The notes below the pieces were generated by a model. It ran no database searches. It saw nothing but the letters and a program-made list of their open reading frames with translations, and was not told the origin of the DNA. The position numbers and the translations under genes are program-made. Positions 17,689 through 26,408 of a DNA stretch of 36,520 nucleotides are shown here, one piece after another; the stretch's first letter is position 1, and each line of letters opens with the position of its first letter. Origin of the DNA: Actinomycetes bacterium (GTDB lineage: Bacteria > Actinomycetota > Actinomycetes > Mycobacteriales > Mycobacteriaceae); the NCBI GenBank assembly GCA_023460175.1, contig JAEWRC010000026.1, positions 1 through 36,520 on the forward strand. The letters run 5' to 3'.

Positions 17689-19124
17689 CCGAGAGCGTCC
17701 CCGAGGTCCTGGACCTAGGTATCGGCATCGACGCCACCGGTACGCGCCACGAGACGGACTCGATGGGCGGGATCGATGTCCCGGCCGACCGGTACTGGGG
17801 CGCGCAGACGCAGCGGTCGCTGGTGCACTTCTCCATCGGCAACGACAAGATGCCGCATGAGGTCTACCACGCCTACGGCTACGTCAAGAAGGCTGCGGCA
17901 CTGCTCAACGGTGCGGCCGGACGGCTCACGGCGTGGCGGTCGAAGCTCATCGCGCAAGTGGCCGACGAGGTGATCGCCGGGAAACTCGACGAGAGCTTCC
18001 CCCTCTATGTCTGGCAGACCGGGTCGGGCACACAGTCGAACATGAACGTCAACGAGGTGATCAGCAACCGCGCGATCCAGCTCGTCGGCGGGGACCTCGG
18101 CAGCAAGACGCCGGTGCATCCGAACGATCACGTGAACATGGGCCAGTCCTCCAACGACACCTTCCCCACCGCGATGCACATCGCCGTCGTCAAGGAGTTC
18201 GACGAACGGCTGCTCCCTGCGGTCGAGGCCTTGCACAAGGTGTTCGTCGACAAGGCCGCCGGATGGCGCGACGTGGTCAAGACCGGCCGCACCCATCTCG
18301 AGGATGCGACGCCACTGACCGTGGGCCAGGAATGGTCGGGTTATGCCCGGCAGATCGAGCAGGGAATCGAGCGGCTCAAGGCGTCGATGGCCGGGTTGTA
18401 TGAACTGGCCATGGGCGGGACCGCGGTGGGCACCGGGCTGAATGCGCCGCCTGGATTCGACGTCGAGGTCGCCGCCAAGATCGCCGAACTCACCGGGTAT
18501 CCGTTTGTGACCGCCGAGAACAAGTTCGCGGCGCAAGGTGGACTGGACGCGATGGTCGCCGCCAGCGCCGGGCTCCGTGGCTTGGCGGTGCCATTGATGA
18601 AGATCGCCAACGACATCCGATGGTTGGCCTCGGGTCCCCGCTGCGGACTCGGTGAGCTGGTCCTGCCGGCGAACGAGCCGGGCAGCTCGATCATGCCGGG
18701 CAAGGTAAATCCGACCCAGTGTGAGGCGATGGTGATGGTCTGCATCCAAGTGCTGGCCGAAGACAGTGGGGTCGCCATCGCCGGGAGCCAGGGCAACTTC
18801 GAGCTCAATGCGATGCGCCCGATCATCCTCAACAACGTGTTGCACTCGGCACGGATCCTCGGTGATGCGAGCGTGAAACTCCGCGAGTACTGCATCGAGG
18901 GCACCGAGCTCAATCGGGCGCAGATCGAGAAGTTTGTGGGGAGCTCGTTGATGCTGGTGACTGCCCTGTCGCCGGTGATCGGCTACGACAAGGCCTCGGC
19001 GATCGCCCACAAGGCCAACGACGAGGGGACCACTTTGCGCGAGGCCGCGCTGGCCACCGGATTCATCGACGCCGAGAAGTTCGACGAAATCGTCGACCCG
19101 GCCAAGATGGTCGGCACACCGTAG
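17685..19124 (+). CDS. fumC: Class II fumarate hydratase
   Basis: A 479-residue fumarase of the aspartase/fumarase family, interconverting fumarate and malate. Signatures are GSGTQSNMNVNEV, TGRTHLEDATPL, and the mobile-loop GSSIMPGKVNPTQCE. The first 20 residues are an N-terminal extension before SMGGIDVPADRYWGAQT, where the conserved fold starts. The ATG overlaps the malic enzyme TGA, so the two are made together, giving a fumarate to malate to pyruvate route. Mycobacteria usually have a separate housekeeping fumarase, so this may be a second copy; an aspartase role is less likely given its malic enzyme partner. Confidence 0.88.
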   Translation: MTESVPEVLDLGIGIDATGTRHETDSMGGIDVPADRYWGAQTQRSLVHFSIGNDKMPHEVYHAYGYVKKAAALLNGAAGRLTAWRSKLIAQVADEVIAGKLDESFPLYVWQTGSGTQSNMNVNEVISNRAIQLVGGDLGSKTPVHPNDHVNMGQSSNDTFPTAMHIAVVKEFDERLLPAVEALHKVFVDKAAGWRDVVKTGRTHLEDATPLTVGQEWSGYARQIEQGIERLKASMAGLYELAMGGTAVGTGLNAPPGFDVEVAAKIAELTGYPFVTAENKFAAQGGLDAMVAASAGLRGLAVPLMKIANDIRWLASGPRCGLGELVLPANEPGSSIMPGKVNPTQCEAMVMVCIQVLAEDSGVAIAGSQGNFELNAMRPIILNNVLHSARILGDASVKLREYCIEGTELNRAQIEKFVGSSLMLVTALSPVIGYDKASAIAHKANDEGTTLREAALATGFIDAEKFDEIVDPAKMVGTP

Positions 19125-19299
19125 TCCTGCCATACCCTGCACCTGCCGACAGCGCCGGTGTGCGGGCCGTGCCGTCCGCGCCACTACGACGCTTGGACCA
19201 GCCGTCGGATTGCGGACGCGATCGCCCGGGCAGTGTCAGAGCCGATCTTTAGACTCGGGTTACTGGGCTGGGGAGGCCACGAGGGGGGGATGGTGCGAG

Positions 19300-20091
19300 A
19301 TGAGCAAGAAGGATGGGTCCTCCAATGTCATCGGCGGGATCGTCTTCTTCATCGTCCTGCTCGTGGCGCTGATCCCGAAGCCGGTGTGGATCTTCCTCGG
19401 CGTCATCGCCGCACTCTCGGCGTTCCTCGGGTTGGTGTACTGGATCGTCATCACTTACGAGAAATGGCACGCCGCCGCACAGGAGCGTGCCCGCGCAGAG
19501 CAGGCGGCCATTGTCGCGGCCGCCAAGCGGGAACGCGAGGAGCGGGCCCGTCGGGAGAAGCAACACCGCCTCGACACGCTCGGCAAGGACAACGCGGCGC
19601 GCGTCGAGGCAGCGCTGAGCGCCGTCAAACGTGTGGCCGGGTCGGAGGCCGCCCGGGCGGGCTGGCTCGGGGACGTCGACTTCGGCCCGGACATCGAGGG
19701 CATCACCGACAGCTTCCAGAAGGCACACGCGCTGCGGGGAGTCGCCAACAGACTGTCGGCATTGGACAATCCCAGCGCCGACGACCGCAAGATCCTCGCG
19801 GAAGCCAAGACCACGATCTCGAACCTGGAAAGCGTTGCCCGCCAACGGGTCGAGCTGATCCAGAAGTGCGCTACGGAAGCGCAACTTATCGACAAATCAC
19901 TGCAGACCGAGCGCGAAGACGCCCGAGTTGCCGAGCAGCGAGCCGAACTGCACGGGAAGCTCAGCGCCATGCTGTACGGGATCGAGGCAGCGCCGGACGC
20001 CACACCGGCCGACTCGGCCGTCGATGCGGTGATGGCCCGCGTGCAGGCGTACCGGGAGATCAAGAACCAGATCCAGCTGGCGCGCGACTGA
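19300..20091 (+). CDS. Membrane-anchored coiled-coil protein, unknown function
   Basis: A 263-residue protein that I do not recognise. Residues about 9-53 form two closely spaced hydrophobic helices. A long charged helix rich in Ala/Arg/Glu follows (about 54-90, EKWHAAAQERARAEQAA...), and the C-terminal domain is helical with coiled-coil character (ISNLESVARQRVELIQKCA, TEREDARVAEQRAELHGKL). The ATG at 19300 is preceded by a purine-rich GAGGGGGGG stretch. No catalytic motif is visible. It is alone on this strand and converges with a lipoprotein gene. Confidence 0.78.
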   Translation: MSKKDGSSNVIGGIVFFIVLLVALIPKPVWIFLGVIAALSAFLGLVYWIVITYEKWHAAAQERARAEQAAIVAAAKREREERARREKQHRLDTLGKDNAARVEAALSAVKRVAGSEAARAGWLGDVDFGPDIEGITDSFQKAHALRGVANRLSALDNPSADDRKILAEAKTTISNLESVARQRVELIQKCATEAQLIDKSLQTEREDARVAEQRAELHGKLSAMLYGIEAAPDATPADSAVDAVMARVQAYREIKNQIQLARD

Positions 20092-20137
20092 GGGTCTCGT
20101 CGATACGACGCCGTTGAGCTGAGAGCGCGGGTGCAGT

Positions 20138-20686
20138 TCAGCTTGTGAGTTCGGCGCGGACGTCTTGTTCATCGGCGCCCCGGTCCTTCGTGATGCGGTG
20201 ATCGCCGGCGTTGCGACACTGCCCGAGCATGTCGATGTAGCCGCGCTCCGGGTGGTCGGGATTGGGTGTCACGATCGCCATCACTCCACCCAGATACAGC
20301 GTGCGGCCATAGTGGTGCTGGTCTTTCGGGGCGTCGTCGGTCCGCCCATCCGTCTTCATGGCCGCGACGATCCGCTCGAGGTGTTCCTGTTTGTCCAGCC
20401 CCGCGGGGAAGATGAATCCCATGTCGAGCCGGCCCCGAAACGGCGCGGAGCCCTGATCCGTGCACGAGGCGTAGCGAAAACCCGTGCCGCGCAGTTGCAG
20501 GTCCGTCGCGTGGACGAGCCGTTTGGCCGGGTCGACGACCTGCGCGCGGGTCTGTTCGTCGGTCATCTCCGGCCCGTCGAGGTGAGGCTTCCCGGAAAGA
20601 GTTCCGCATCCTGCCAACAGGAGTGTGGTGGAAACGACGGCAGTCAGGGCGACGCGGGTTGCGCCGGTCGTCGGAGGCGGTGCCAC
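20138..20686 (-). CDS. Putative lipoprotein (LppA-like), unknown function
   Basis: A 182-residue protein. The N-terminus is a lipoprotein signal peptide ending in LLLAGC (Cys about 27), so the mature protein should sit on the outer face of the membrane. The mature domain has a Cys in RYASCTDQG and another in MLGQCRN, which may form a disulfide, and a GGVMAIVTPNPDHPERGYIDM strand region. The overall layout recalls the mycobacterial LppA/LppB-type lipoproteins, but I cannot confirm this. The GTG start was taken because the signal peptide begins there. Confidence 0.72.
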   Translation of the reverse strand: MAPPPTTGATRVALTAVVSTTLLLAGCGTLSGKPHLDGPEMTDEQTRAQVVDPAKRLVHATDLQLRGTGFRYASCTDQGSAPFRGRLDMGFIFPAGLDKQEHLERIVAAMKTDGRTDDAPKDQHHYGRTLYLGGVMAIVTPNPDHPERGYIDMLGQCRNAGDHRITKDRGADEQDVRAELTS

Positions 20687-20794
20687 AGTCGCCCAGTGTT
20701 TCAGCTCGGGGTGTCCGATTTCGACGACGGACGAACTTTCTCTTACCGAATTCTTATTTTAGGTTCTGGCCGCGGGGCGTTTCTTGTCGGACCA

Positions 20795-20810
20795 TCGAAC
20801 TAGTGTTCGA
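20795..20810. promoter_or_regulatory. LexA (SOS) box
   Basis: TCGAACTAGTGTTCGA is an exact match to the mycobacterial LexA operator TCGAAC-N4-GTTCGA. It lies three bases before the ATG of the DUF222/HNH gene. TAGTGT (20801-20806) inside the box fits a -10 element seven bases before the start, so LexA would cover the promoter core of a leaderless transcript. DNA-damage control is therefore strongly expected. Confidence 0.92.
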
Positions 20811-20813
20811 GTC

Positions 20814-22691
20814 ATGAGTAGGGATGCGTTCGGTGACCGGCAGACGGTGCTGGCGTGTCTGGACACTCTCGAATCAACGCAGCGCAGGTTGGCGGACTGC
20901 TCGCTGGACGGGTTCAGCCACGAGGAGCTCGTGGGAATCCTGGCCCGCCGGGAAACCTTCGCCTGGCGCGCGCCCGTGGTCGACCAGCGGATCCTGGCCC
21001 GGTTGATCGCCGAGGCCAACCCCGGCGATCTCGGGGCGGCCTCGCTGGCCGGGGTCGTGAGCGAACGGCTACGGATCACCCGCGGCGACGCGGGGCGCCG
21101 GGTCAAAGAAGCCGCCGATCTGGCCCCGCGCATCACCCTGACCGGGGAGCTCCTCGAGCCGGTGTTGCCGTCACTGGCCGCAGCCCAGGCCGCCGGCGCG
21201 ATCGGGCCCGAACACATCGAGATCGCCCGCAAGGCCTACCAGAAGATCCCGCCGGCGGTCACGGGCGCCGAACGTGAGCGCGTCGAGGCCGACCTGGCCG
21301 CCTACGCCCGTGAATTCGGGCCCACCGCGTTCGAGAAACTGGCCGACCACCTGATCGCCGTACTTGATCCCGACGGCGACTACACCGACCGCGAACGCCA
21401 AGCCAAACGCAGCCTGCGACTCGGCAAGCAGGGCCCCGACGGGATGAGCACCCTGACCGCCACCATCACCCCCGAACTGCGCGCCACCCTGGAACCGGTG
21501 CTGGCCAAACTGGCCGCTCCCGGCATGTGCAACGCCGCCGACGAGTCGCCCTGCATCAGTGGCAGCCCCACCGAAGCCCAGATTCTCGGCGACGACCGCA
21601 CCATCGGCCAACGCCACCACGACGCCCTGCAAGCCATGACCCGCGCGCTCCTGGCCGCCGGTGACCTCGGCCAACTCAACGGTCTACCGGTCACCGTGAT
21701 CGTCACCACCACCCTGGCCGAACTCACCGCCGCCGCCCAAGCCGCCGCACCCGCACCCGCACCAGCAGCCGAGTCGGCATCCGAGCCCGCACTGGGGCCA
21801 GAAGCTGAGCCGGACGCCGAGCCCGCACCGGAAGTCGAGGCCACACCCGAACCGGCGGCCGAGCCGGAGCTCACGGTCGAGACCGCACCCGCGCCCGAGC
21901 CCGAGACCAACGTCGAAGGTGCGGAGGTCGCCGACACCGCGGCCGACGCCGAAGAACGCCCCGAAGTTCCCGACCCACCGGCGGACCCACCCGTCGACGC
22001 ACCGAACCCAAAACCGTTGACCGGCAAAGCCATCACCGCCGGCGGCACCCTGCTGCCCATGGCCGACCTTCTACGCATGGCCAGCCACGCCCACCACTAC
22101 CTGACCATCTTCGACGGCCGCGGCCGCGCCCTATGGCTGGGCCGCACCAAACGCATCGCCACCGCCGACCAACGCATCGTGCTCCACGCCCGCGATCGCG
22201 GCTGCACCCGCCCCGGCTGCACCGTCTCCGGCTACCACACCCAGGCTCACCACCTCACCGGCTGGCTGCGCGACGGCCTCACCGAACCCGACAACCTCGC
22301 CCTGGCCTGCGGCCCCGACAACCGCATGGAAAACACCCACCACTGGACCACCCAACTCAACGACCAAGGCCGCGTCGAATGGATCCCACCGCCACACCTC
22401 GACCGCGGACAACCCCGCACCAACCCCTACCACTTCATCGAGGACCTCCTCGACTACCACCGCACCACCCGAACACCCGCCGCCGAACGCTGCGATCCAC
22501 CAGAACGGCCGCAGCCCACAGCCGAGGACGTCCACGACCTGACGGCGCCGAACTATCCACCGCCCCAGGACCATTACCCGTGGCTGGACGACCCGCTACC
22601 CGGCGAGCCGGAATACAACGAGGTCATGGCACTCCACGCGGCCGACACCAGCTGGTACCTCGTCGACGAAGAGGCGGACGCGTGGGAATGA
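20814..22691 (+). CDS. DUF222 and HNH endonuclease protein (REP13E12-type)
   Basis: A 625-residue protein. The DUF222 domain fills about residues 1-300 and a C-terminal HNH domain about 459-505, with RGCTRPGC, YHTQAHHLTGW and NLALACGPDNRMEN supplying the Cys/His residues. These genes are multicopy in mycobacteria as the 13E12 repeat family. The unusual part is an acidic Pro/Ala/Glu linker of about 90 residues (about 309-399) between the two domains. The ATG at 20814 was chosen because it directly follows the LexA box; a TTG 30 bases upstream would put the box inside the gene. It is probably a DNA-damage-induced nuclease, but no target is known. Confidence 0.9.
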   Translation: MSRDAFGDRQTVLACLDTLESTQRRLADCSLDGFSHEELVGILARRETFAWRAPVVDQRILARLIAEANPGDLGAASLAGVVSERLRITRGDAGRRVKEAADLAPRITLTGELLEPVLPSLAAAQAAGAIGPEHIEIARKAYQKIPPAVTGAERERVEADLAAYAREFGPTAFEKLADHLIAVLDPDGDYTDRERQAKRSLRLGKQGPDGMSTLTATITPELRATLEPVLAKLAAPGMCNAADESPCISGSPTEAQILGDDRTIGQRHHDALQAMTRALLAAGDLGQLNGLPVTVIVTTTLAELTAAAQAAAPAPAPAAESASEPALGPEAEPDAEPAPEVEATPEPAAEPELTVETAPAPEPETNVEGAEVADTAADAEERPEVPDPPADPPVDAPNPKPLTGKAITAGGTLLPMADLLRMASHAHHYLTIFDGRGRALWLGRTKRIATADQRIVLHARDRGCTRPGCTVSGYHTQAHHLTGWLRDGLTEPDNLALACGPDNRMENTHHWTTQLNDQGRVEWIPPPHLDRGQPRTNPYHFIEDLLDYHRTTRTPAAERCDPPERPQPTAEDVHDLTAPNYPPPQDHYPWLDDPLPGEPEYNEVMALHAADTSWYLVDEEADAWE

Positions 22692-22704
22692 ACGGCGACG
22701 CGCC

Positions 22705-22770
22705 CGTCAGGCAGCGAGCACCCGGCCATCAGGCTGCGAACACCAGACCATCGGGCAGTGAGCACCCGGC
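22705..22770. repeat. Three 22-bp imperfect tandem repeats
   Basis: Three consecutive 22-base units start at 22705, 22727 and 22749. Each follows the pattern C-R-T-C-R-G-G-C-W-G followed by a GARCACC-type core. A decayed fourth unit may follow (CATGACCTGGCCGTCAGGCC, from 22771). They fill most of the 92-base gap between the convergent HNH gene and the 50-residue membrane protein gene. Confidence 0.7.
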
Positions 22771-22783
22771 CATGACCTGGCCG

Positions 22784-22936
22784 TCAGGCCGCCAACATGA
22801 GAACGACGGCGAGCACCACTAGTACCGCCAGTACGGCACCGACCAAAGCGAGTGCGACCGCCTTGCCGCGGTTGTTGCGAATCCAGATTCGGGTTGACGG
22901 CACGGTGATGTAGATGTGGGGTTCCGCGCTGACCAT
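22784..22936 (-). CDS. Small single-pass membrane protein (50 residues)
   Basis: A short gene missed by usual length cut-offs. The ATG (22934-22936) is preceded by AGGAGG with five bases between, an excellent ribosome site. The product has a polar N-terminus with an Arg/Asn/Lys stretch (about residues 16-24), then one long Ala/Val/Leu helix (about 26-49) that reaches the C-terminus. The positive stretch predicts the N-terminus inside the cell. It lies 57 bases downstream of the acyltransferase gene on the same strand and may be co-transcribed with it. Function unknown. Confidence 0.78.
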   Translation of the reverse strand: MVSAEPHIYITVPSTRIWIRNNRGKAVALALVGAVLAVLVVLAVVLMLAA

Positions 22937-22993
22937 CGATCCTCCTCATGCGGCCGTCACGGGCGACGGCGGACAGTACCGCCCACCGTAGCC

Positions 22994-25111
22994 TCACCAC
23001 CAACCGGTCGCCTCCGAGAGCTGTCGGGCCAACTCGTCGGTCAGGGTGTGCACGTAGGTCGACGTCAGGTGATGCGCGTCGTGATAAACGAGCACGTTGC
23101 CCTCGGCGGCGCGGCACACGTCGGGCCCGCACACCGCATCGCTCATGTCCAAGGGCACGATGCCCGGATACCGCTCGAGGTAGTCCAGCGTGGGGTTATA
23201 GCTTTCCAGCGCCTCGGACCGGGGCAGTCCACAACTGTCCGGGTCGCCACCCTCGGCAAGGCAGTCCACCGGCGAGAACACCATGCCGTTCCGATACATC
23301 CACGGCGTATCGCGAATCCCCAGAATGGGAATGCCGTTGGCGGCCAGGGTGTCCCAGATGCCGAGGTAGTTCTTCGGCACGAAGTCGCCGGGCGCCTTCG
23401 GACGCGGGCGCGTCGTCGTCATGAACACGAAGTCGGGCCGGTCCTCCGCCAGGGCGGCCATCGTCGTATCCACCCACTCCCGACAACCCGGGTAAGGGTT
23501 GTTCGACACGCTGACCCGCGGCACCTCGTCGGTATTGAGCGGGCAACCCATCTTCAGATACGTCACCACCCGGAAACCGTGCCGCTGACCGATCCGGTTC
23601 AGCGCGGTCAGCCAGTGCTCCGAATGCGACCCCCCGGCCACGGCGATGGTGCGCTCCGCCCGCGGATCCCCGTAGGTGCACTTGATCAGCGCGGCGTTGC
23701 CGAAATCGCTGATGCACTCGTCGACGATCGAGGCCGGCAGATCGTCGGAGGCCTCCAGCACCGTCGGACGCACCGGCAGCATCGGCGCGGGCAGGCCGTC
23801 GACCAGCGCACGCGCCCCCGGATAGTCCACCGACGAAAGGTTCAACAGATCCGCCCCGTTGGCGCGGATCGTGTTCGTGTATTGCCGCCATCCCGTCGCA
23901 CCGAGGGCCACCACGATCGCGACGGCCAGCAGCACGCTCGTCCACACCAACGCCAGCACCGGCGCGCGACCGTGCCGCGCCCGGGGCGGTGCCGCCCGCA
24001 GCGAACGCTCGACCAGCCGCTGGGTCAGGTACGCCAGCGCCACGGCCAGGATGATCACCACCACCCCGTCGGTCAGACCCGCGCGGTCCTCGTCGGAGTG
24101 GGTGAGCCAGAAGATCAGCAGCGGCCAGTGCCACAGATACAGCGCGTACGCAATGGTGCCCAGCGCCACCAGCGGCACCGACCGCAGCAGCCGGTTCGGC
24201 CACGTGTCGCCGGAGTCCTTGAGATTTGCCGCGCTGCAGATGACCAACACAGTCGCGACGACGGGGATCAACGCCAGCGGGCCCGGATACTGCTGCGCCC
24301 CGTCGACGAAGAATCCGACGCCGACGATCGCCGCGAGGCCCACGATGCCGGCAAGGGCGCGCAGCCACCTCGGCCCCCGCATGCGCGCGGCAACCGCCGC
24401 GGCGAGCACCCCGACCAACGGTTCCCAGGCCCGCGCGAAGCTGTCGTAGAACGTTGCGGCCTGATCGGTGCGATGGCCGATGACGGCGTAGACGAACGAG
24501 GCGACGGCGGCGACCGCCACGACGGCGATGAAGACGCGTTGACGACGCCGGCGGGGGACCGCGACGGCGATCAGGCCGGCCACCACCAGACCCGCCAGGA
24601 AGAACTGACCCAGGACGGAGATCGCCCACATGTGCTGCAGCGGACTGACCGCCTCACCGGCCGGAGCGTAGGCCCCCGCCGAATGCGCCAGCTGCCAGTT
24701 CTGGATGAACCCGAACGTCGAAAGGCTGTGGTCGGCAAAGGTTTCCCAGCGGGTCCGCGGCTGCAGCAGCAGCGTCAACGCACCGCTGGCCGCGACCACC
24801 ACCACGAGCGCGGGCAGCAGCCGGCGCGCCGACCAGGCGAACTCGCTGCGCAGCGCCGCCACTGAGTAGTCCTGCGTGAAGCCGCGCAGGAGACGCGCGC
24901 CACAGTAGAAGCCGAACAGGACCAGCAGCACGTCCACGCCGGGCGACTCCCGGTCGGACCACACGCCGAACAGGACGACCAGGGCCACCGCCAGGCCGCG
25001 CAGGCCGCGCAGATCGTCGCGCACCGTCGGTACCGTGCGCGGGATCGCCGATGCCTTCGGCGATGCGGTCTGCACAGTCAGCACGGTCACTATCCACGAT
25101 TGGGAGCTCAC
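22994..25111 (-). CDS. Acyltransferase-3/SGNH fusion protein (OafA-like)
   Basis: A 705-residue membrane protein. Residues about 30-430 form the ten-or-more-helix acyltransferase-3 domain (LRGLAV near the start, PGVDVLLVLFGFY, YALYLWHWPLLIF). The C-terminal extracellular domain (about 470-705) is SGNH-like: AVAGGSHSEHW in the first block and YHDAHHLTSTY in the last. Such proteins acylate or deacylate cell-surface glycans. Two positions differ from the usual pattern: the His that normally follows VVLF in the first membrane helix is Gly, and the GDS serine motif reads GGS. The start is GTG 25111 or GTG 25090; neither has a clear ribosome site. Confidence 0.86.
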   Translation of the reverse strand: MSSQSWIVTVLTVQTASPKASAIPRTVPTVRDDLRGLRGLAVALVVLFGVWSDRESPGVDVLLVLFGFYCGARLLRGFTQDYSVAALRSEFAWSARRLLPALVVVVAASGALTLLLQPRTRWETFADHSLSTFGFIQNWQLAHSAGAYAPAGEAVSPLQHMWAISVLGQFFLAGLVVAGLIAVAVPRRRRQRVFIAVVAVAAVASFVYAVIGHRTDQAATFYDSFARAWEPLVGVLAAAVAARMRGPRWLRALAGIVGLAAIVGVGFFVDGAQQYPGPLALIPVVATVLVICSAANLKDSGDTWPNRLLRSVPLVALGTIAYALYLWHWPLLIFWLTHSDEDRAGLTDGVVVIILAVALAYLTQRLVERSLRAAPPRARHGRAPVLALVWTSVLLAVAIVVALGATGWRQYTNTIRANGADLLNLSSVDYPGARALVDGLPAPMLPVRPTVLEASDDLPASIVDECISDFGNAALIKCTYGDPRAERTIAVAGGSHSEHWLTALNRIGQRHGFRVVTYLKMGCPLNTDEVPRVSVSNNPYPGCREWVDTTMAALAEDRPDFVFMTTTRPRPKAPGDFVPKNYLGIWDTLAANGIPILGIRDTPWMYRNGMVFSPVDCLAEGGDPDSCGLPRSEALESYNPTLDYLERYPGIVPLDMSDAVCGPDVCRAAEGNVLVYHDAHHLTSTYVHTLTDELARQLSEATGWW

Positions 25112-25198
25112 CGAGGGCCCGTCCGGGTGGCCGCTCGAATTCCGTCCCGCAGCATAACGGCGGTGCCGCGGCGCCCGGCAACGGCGCTGGTCATCAGC

Positions 25199-26398
25199 TC
25201 AGCGGGCGTCCCCTTCGGTGCGGTTCGCCGGCCCCGTCGCGTCGACCGGTGGGTCCTGATCGCAGGGGTCGACGTGCCAGTGACCGAAGGGGTCGTGGTG
25301 GCCGGGCCACTCCTCGGGGGCCGCCAGCTCGTCGGCGGTCAGCAGCGCATCGCACAGCGCGGCGAGCACCGTGGCCGGCTCGGCCCCACAGACCAGGACC
25401 GTCATCGAGGTGTGCCGGTCGCCAATGCCGTCCTCCCACAGCAGGTTTGCCACCGCGCGCCGCTCCATGTCGACGTAGGCGCCCTCGGAGGTGTCCATGG
25501 CCGCGAGCCACTTCCCGGCGTCGGCGACCCGCAGCCCGCCGCCGGCCGACTCCAGCCACATGGCGCGGTCGGGCTGGCTGCTCAACCACAGCCGGCCCTT
25601 CGCGCGGATCACGCCGTCCAGGAGGACGTCGACGGCGTCGTGCAGGCGCTGCGGGTGGAAGGGCCGTCGGGAACCGAACTCGACGATCTGGACGCGGCCG
25701 TCGGCACCGAGCGGCGGCGCGCCGTCGAGCAGCGGTGTGTGCGCGCCGGTGCTGTCACCTCGCCGGGCGCCGCGGCTCAGGCCCGCAACCGCGGCCTCGA
25801 GGTGGTCGGTGCCGACGACGAGCGGGGCGCGCGGGGTGAGCCGGCGCAGGACGGCAACCATCTCGGCCGAGCCGGGTTCGTCGAACAGGAGCACGTCGGC
25901 GAACTCGGCCTGGCCCACGACCACCTGCGCGACGGTCCGTCCGTCGGGAAGCTCGTCGTCACCGAGCGCCTGATCCAGCCATTGGCGGGTGGCCACGCAG
26001 GTCACGACGGCGGTGATGGCCACGTCACGGGCCGCCGGCGCCTCGGGATAGCCGGGTCCGATCCAGACCCGAACGCGGTTGATGGCAAAGCAGATTGGTT
26101 CCGGCTCCAACCAGGGCGCCAGCTGCACGACGATGCGATCCACGCCGGGTTGACGGTGCAGCTTGCGCAGCACGACCAGCAGATCGTTGCGGATGGTGCA
26201 GGACACGCAGCCGTGCGCGAGTTCGAGCACCGACGTTGCCGTCAGCGGTGCCGCGCCGCGCAGGCGCGTGATGCTGCGCTGCACGACGTGGCCGTCGAAG
26301 TGGTGTCGGACGATCGCCGTGCCCGGCCGCCGCAGCAGCTCGTCGGCCGCCGCGTCGGTGTTGCCCTGCCCCGCCACGAGGATCACCGGTGTCCGCAT
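25199..26398 (-). CDS. CobW/Mrf-like protein of the Zur regulon
   Basis: A protein of about 399 residues resembling M. tuberculosis Rv0106, of the CobW/P47K group. It has ELAHGCVSCTIRNDLL (matching the CobW metal-binding GCxxC region), VLLFDEPGSAEM, and a C-terminal CobW_C-like domain (RVQIVEFGSRRPFHPQRL, AKGRLWLSSQPD). The P-loop expected at the N-terminus is not recognisable: the first strand runs into VAGQGNTDAA without GxxGxGKT. In mycobacteria a CobW-like protein of the zinc-starvation regulon (Mrf) recruits the hibernation factor Mpy to ribosomes; this may be such a protein. ATG 26398 was preferred over ATG 26404 because AAGGA lies five bases upstream of it. It is divergent from zinc-free L28/L33 genes and shares a double Zur-box region. 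Confidence 0.82.
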   Translation of the reverse strand: MRTPVILVAGQGNTDAAADELLRRPGTAIVRHHFDGHVVQRSITRLRGAAPLTATSVLELAHGCVSCTIRNDLLVVLRKLHRQPGVDRIVVQLAPWLEPEPICFAINRVRVWIGPGYPEAPAARDVAITAVVTCVATRQWLDQALGDDELPDGRTVAQVVVGQAEFADVLLFDEPGSAEMVAVLRRLTPRAPLVVGTDHLEAAVAGLSRGARRGDSTGAHTPLLDGAPPLGADGRVQIVEFGSRRPFHPQRLHDAVDVLLDGVIRAKGRLWLSSQPDRAMWLESAGGGLRVADAGKWLAAMDTSEGAYVDMERRAVANLLWEDGIGDRHTSMTVLVCGAEPATVLAALCDALLTADELAAPEEWPGHHDPFGHWHVDPCDQDPPVDATGPANRTEGDAR

Positions 26399-26408
26399 CT
26401 GCATCCTT

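Noticed and set aside
22705..22770. CRISPR array
   Set aside because: The 22-base units follow one another directly without unique spacers and no cas genes are near.
22916..24865. 649-codon plus-strand frame opposite the acyltransferase
   Set aside because: Arg/His/Gln-rich antisense translation with no domain; the minus strand has clear membrane helices and SGNH blocks.
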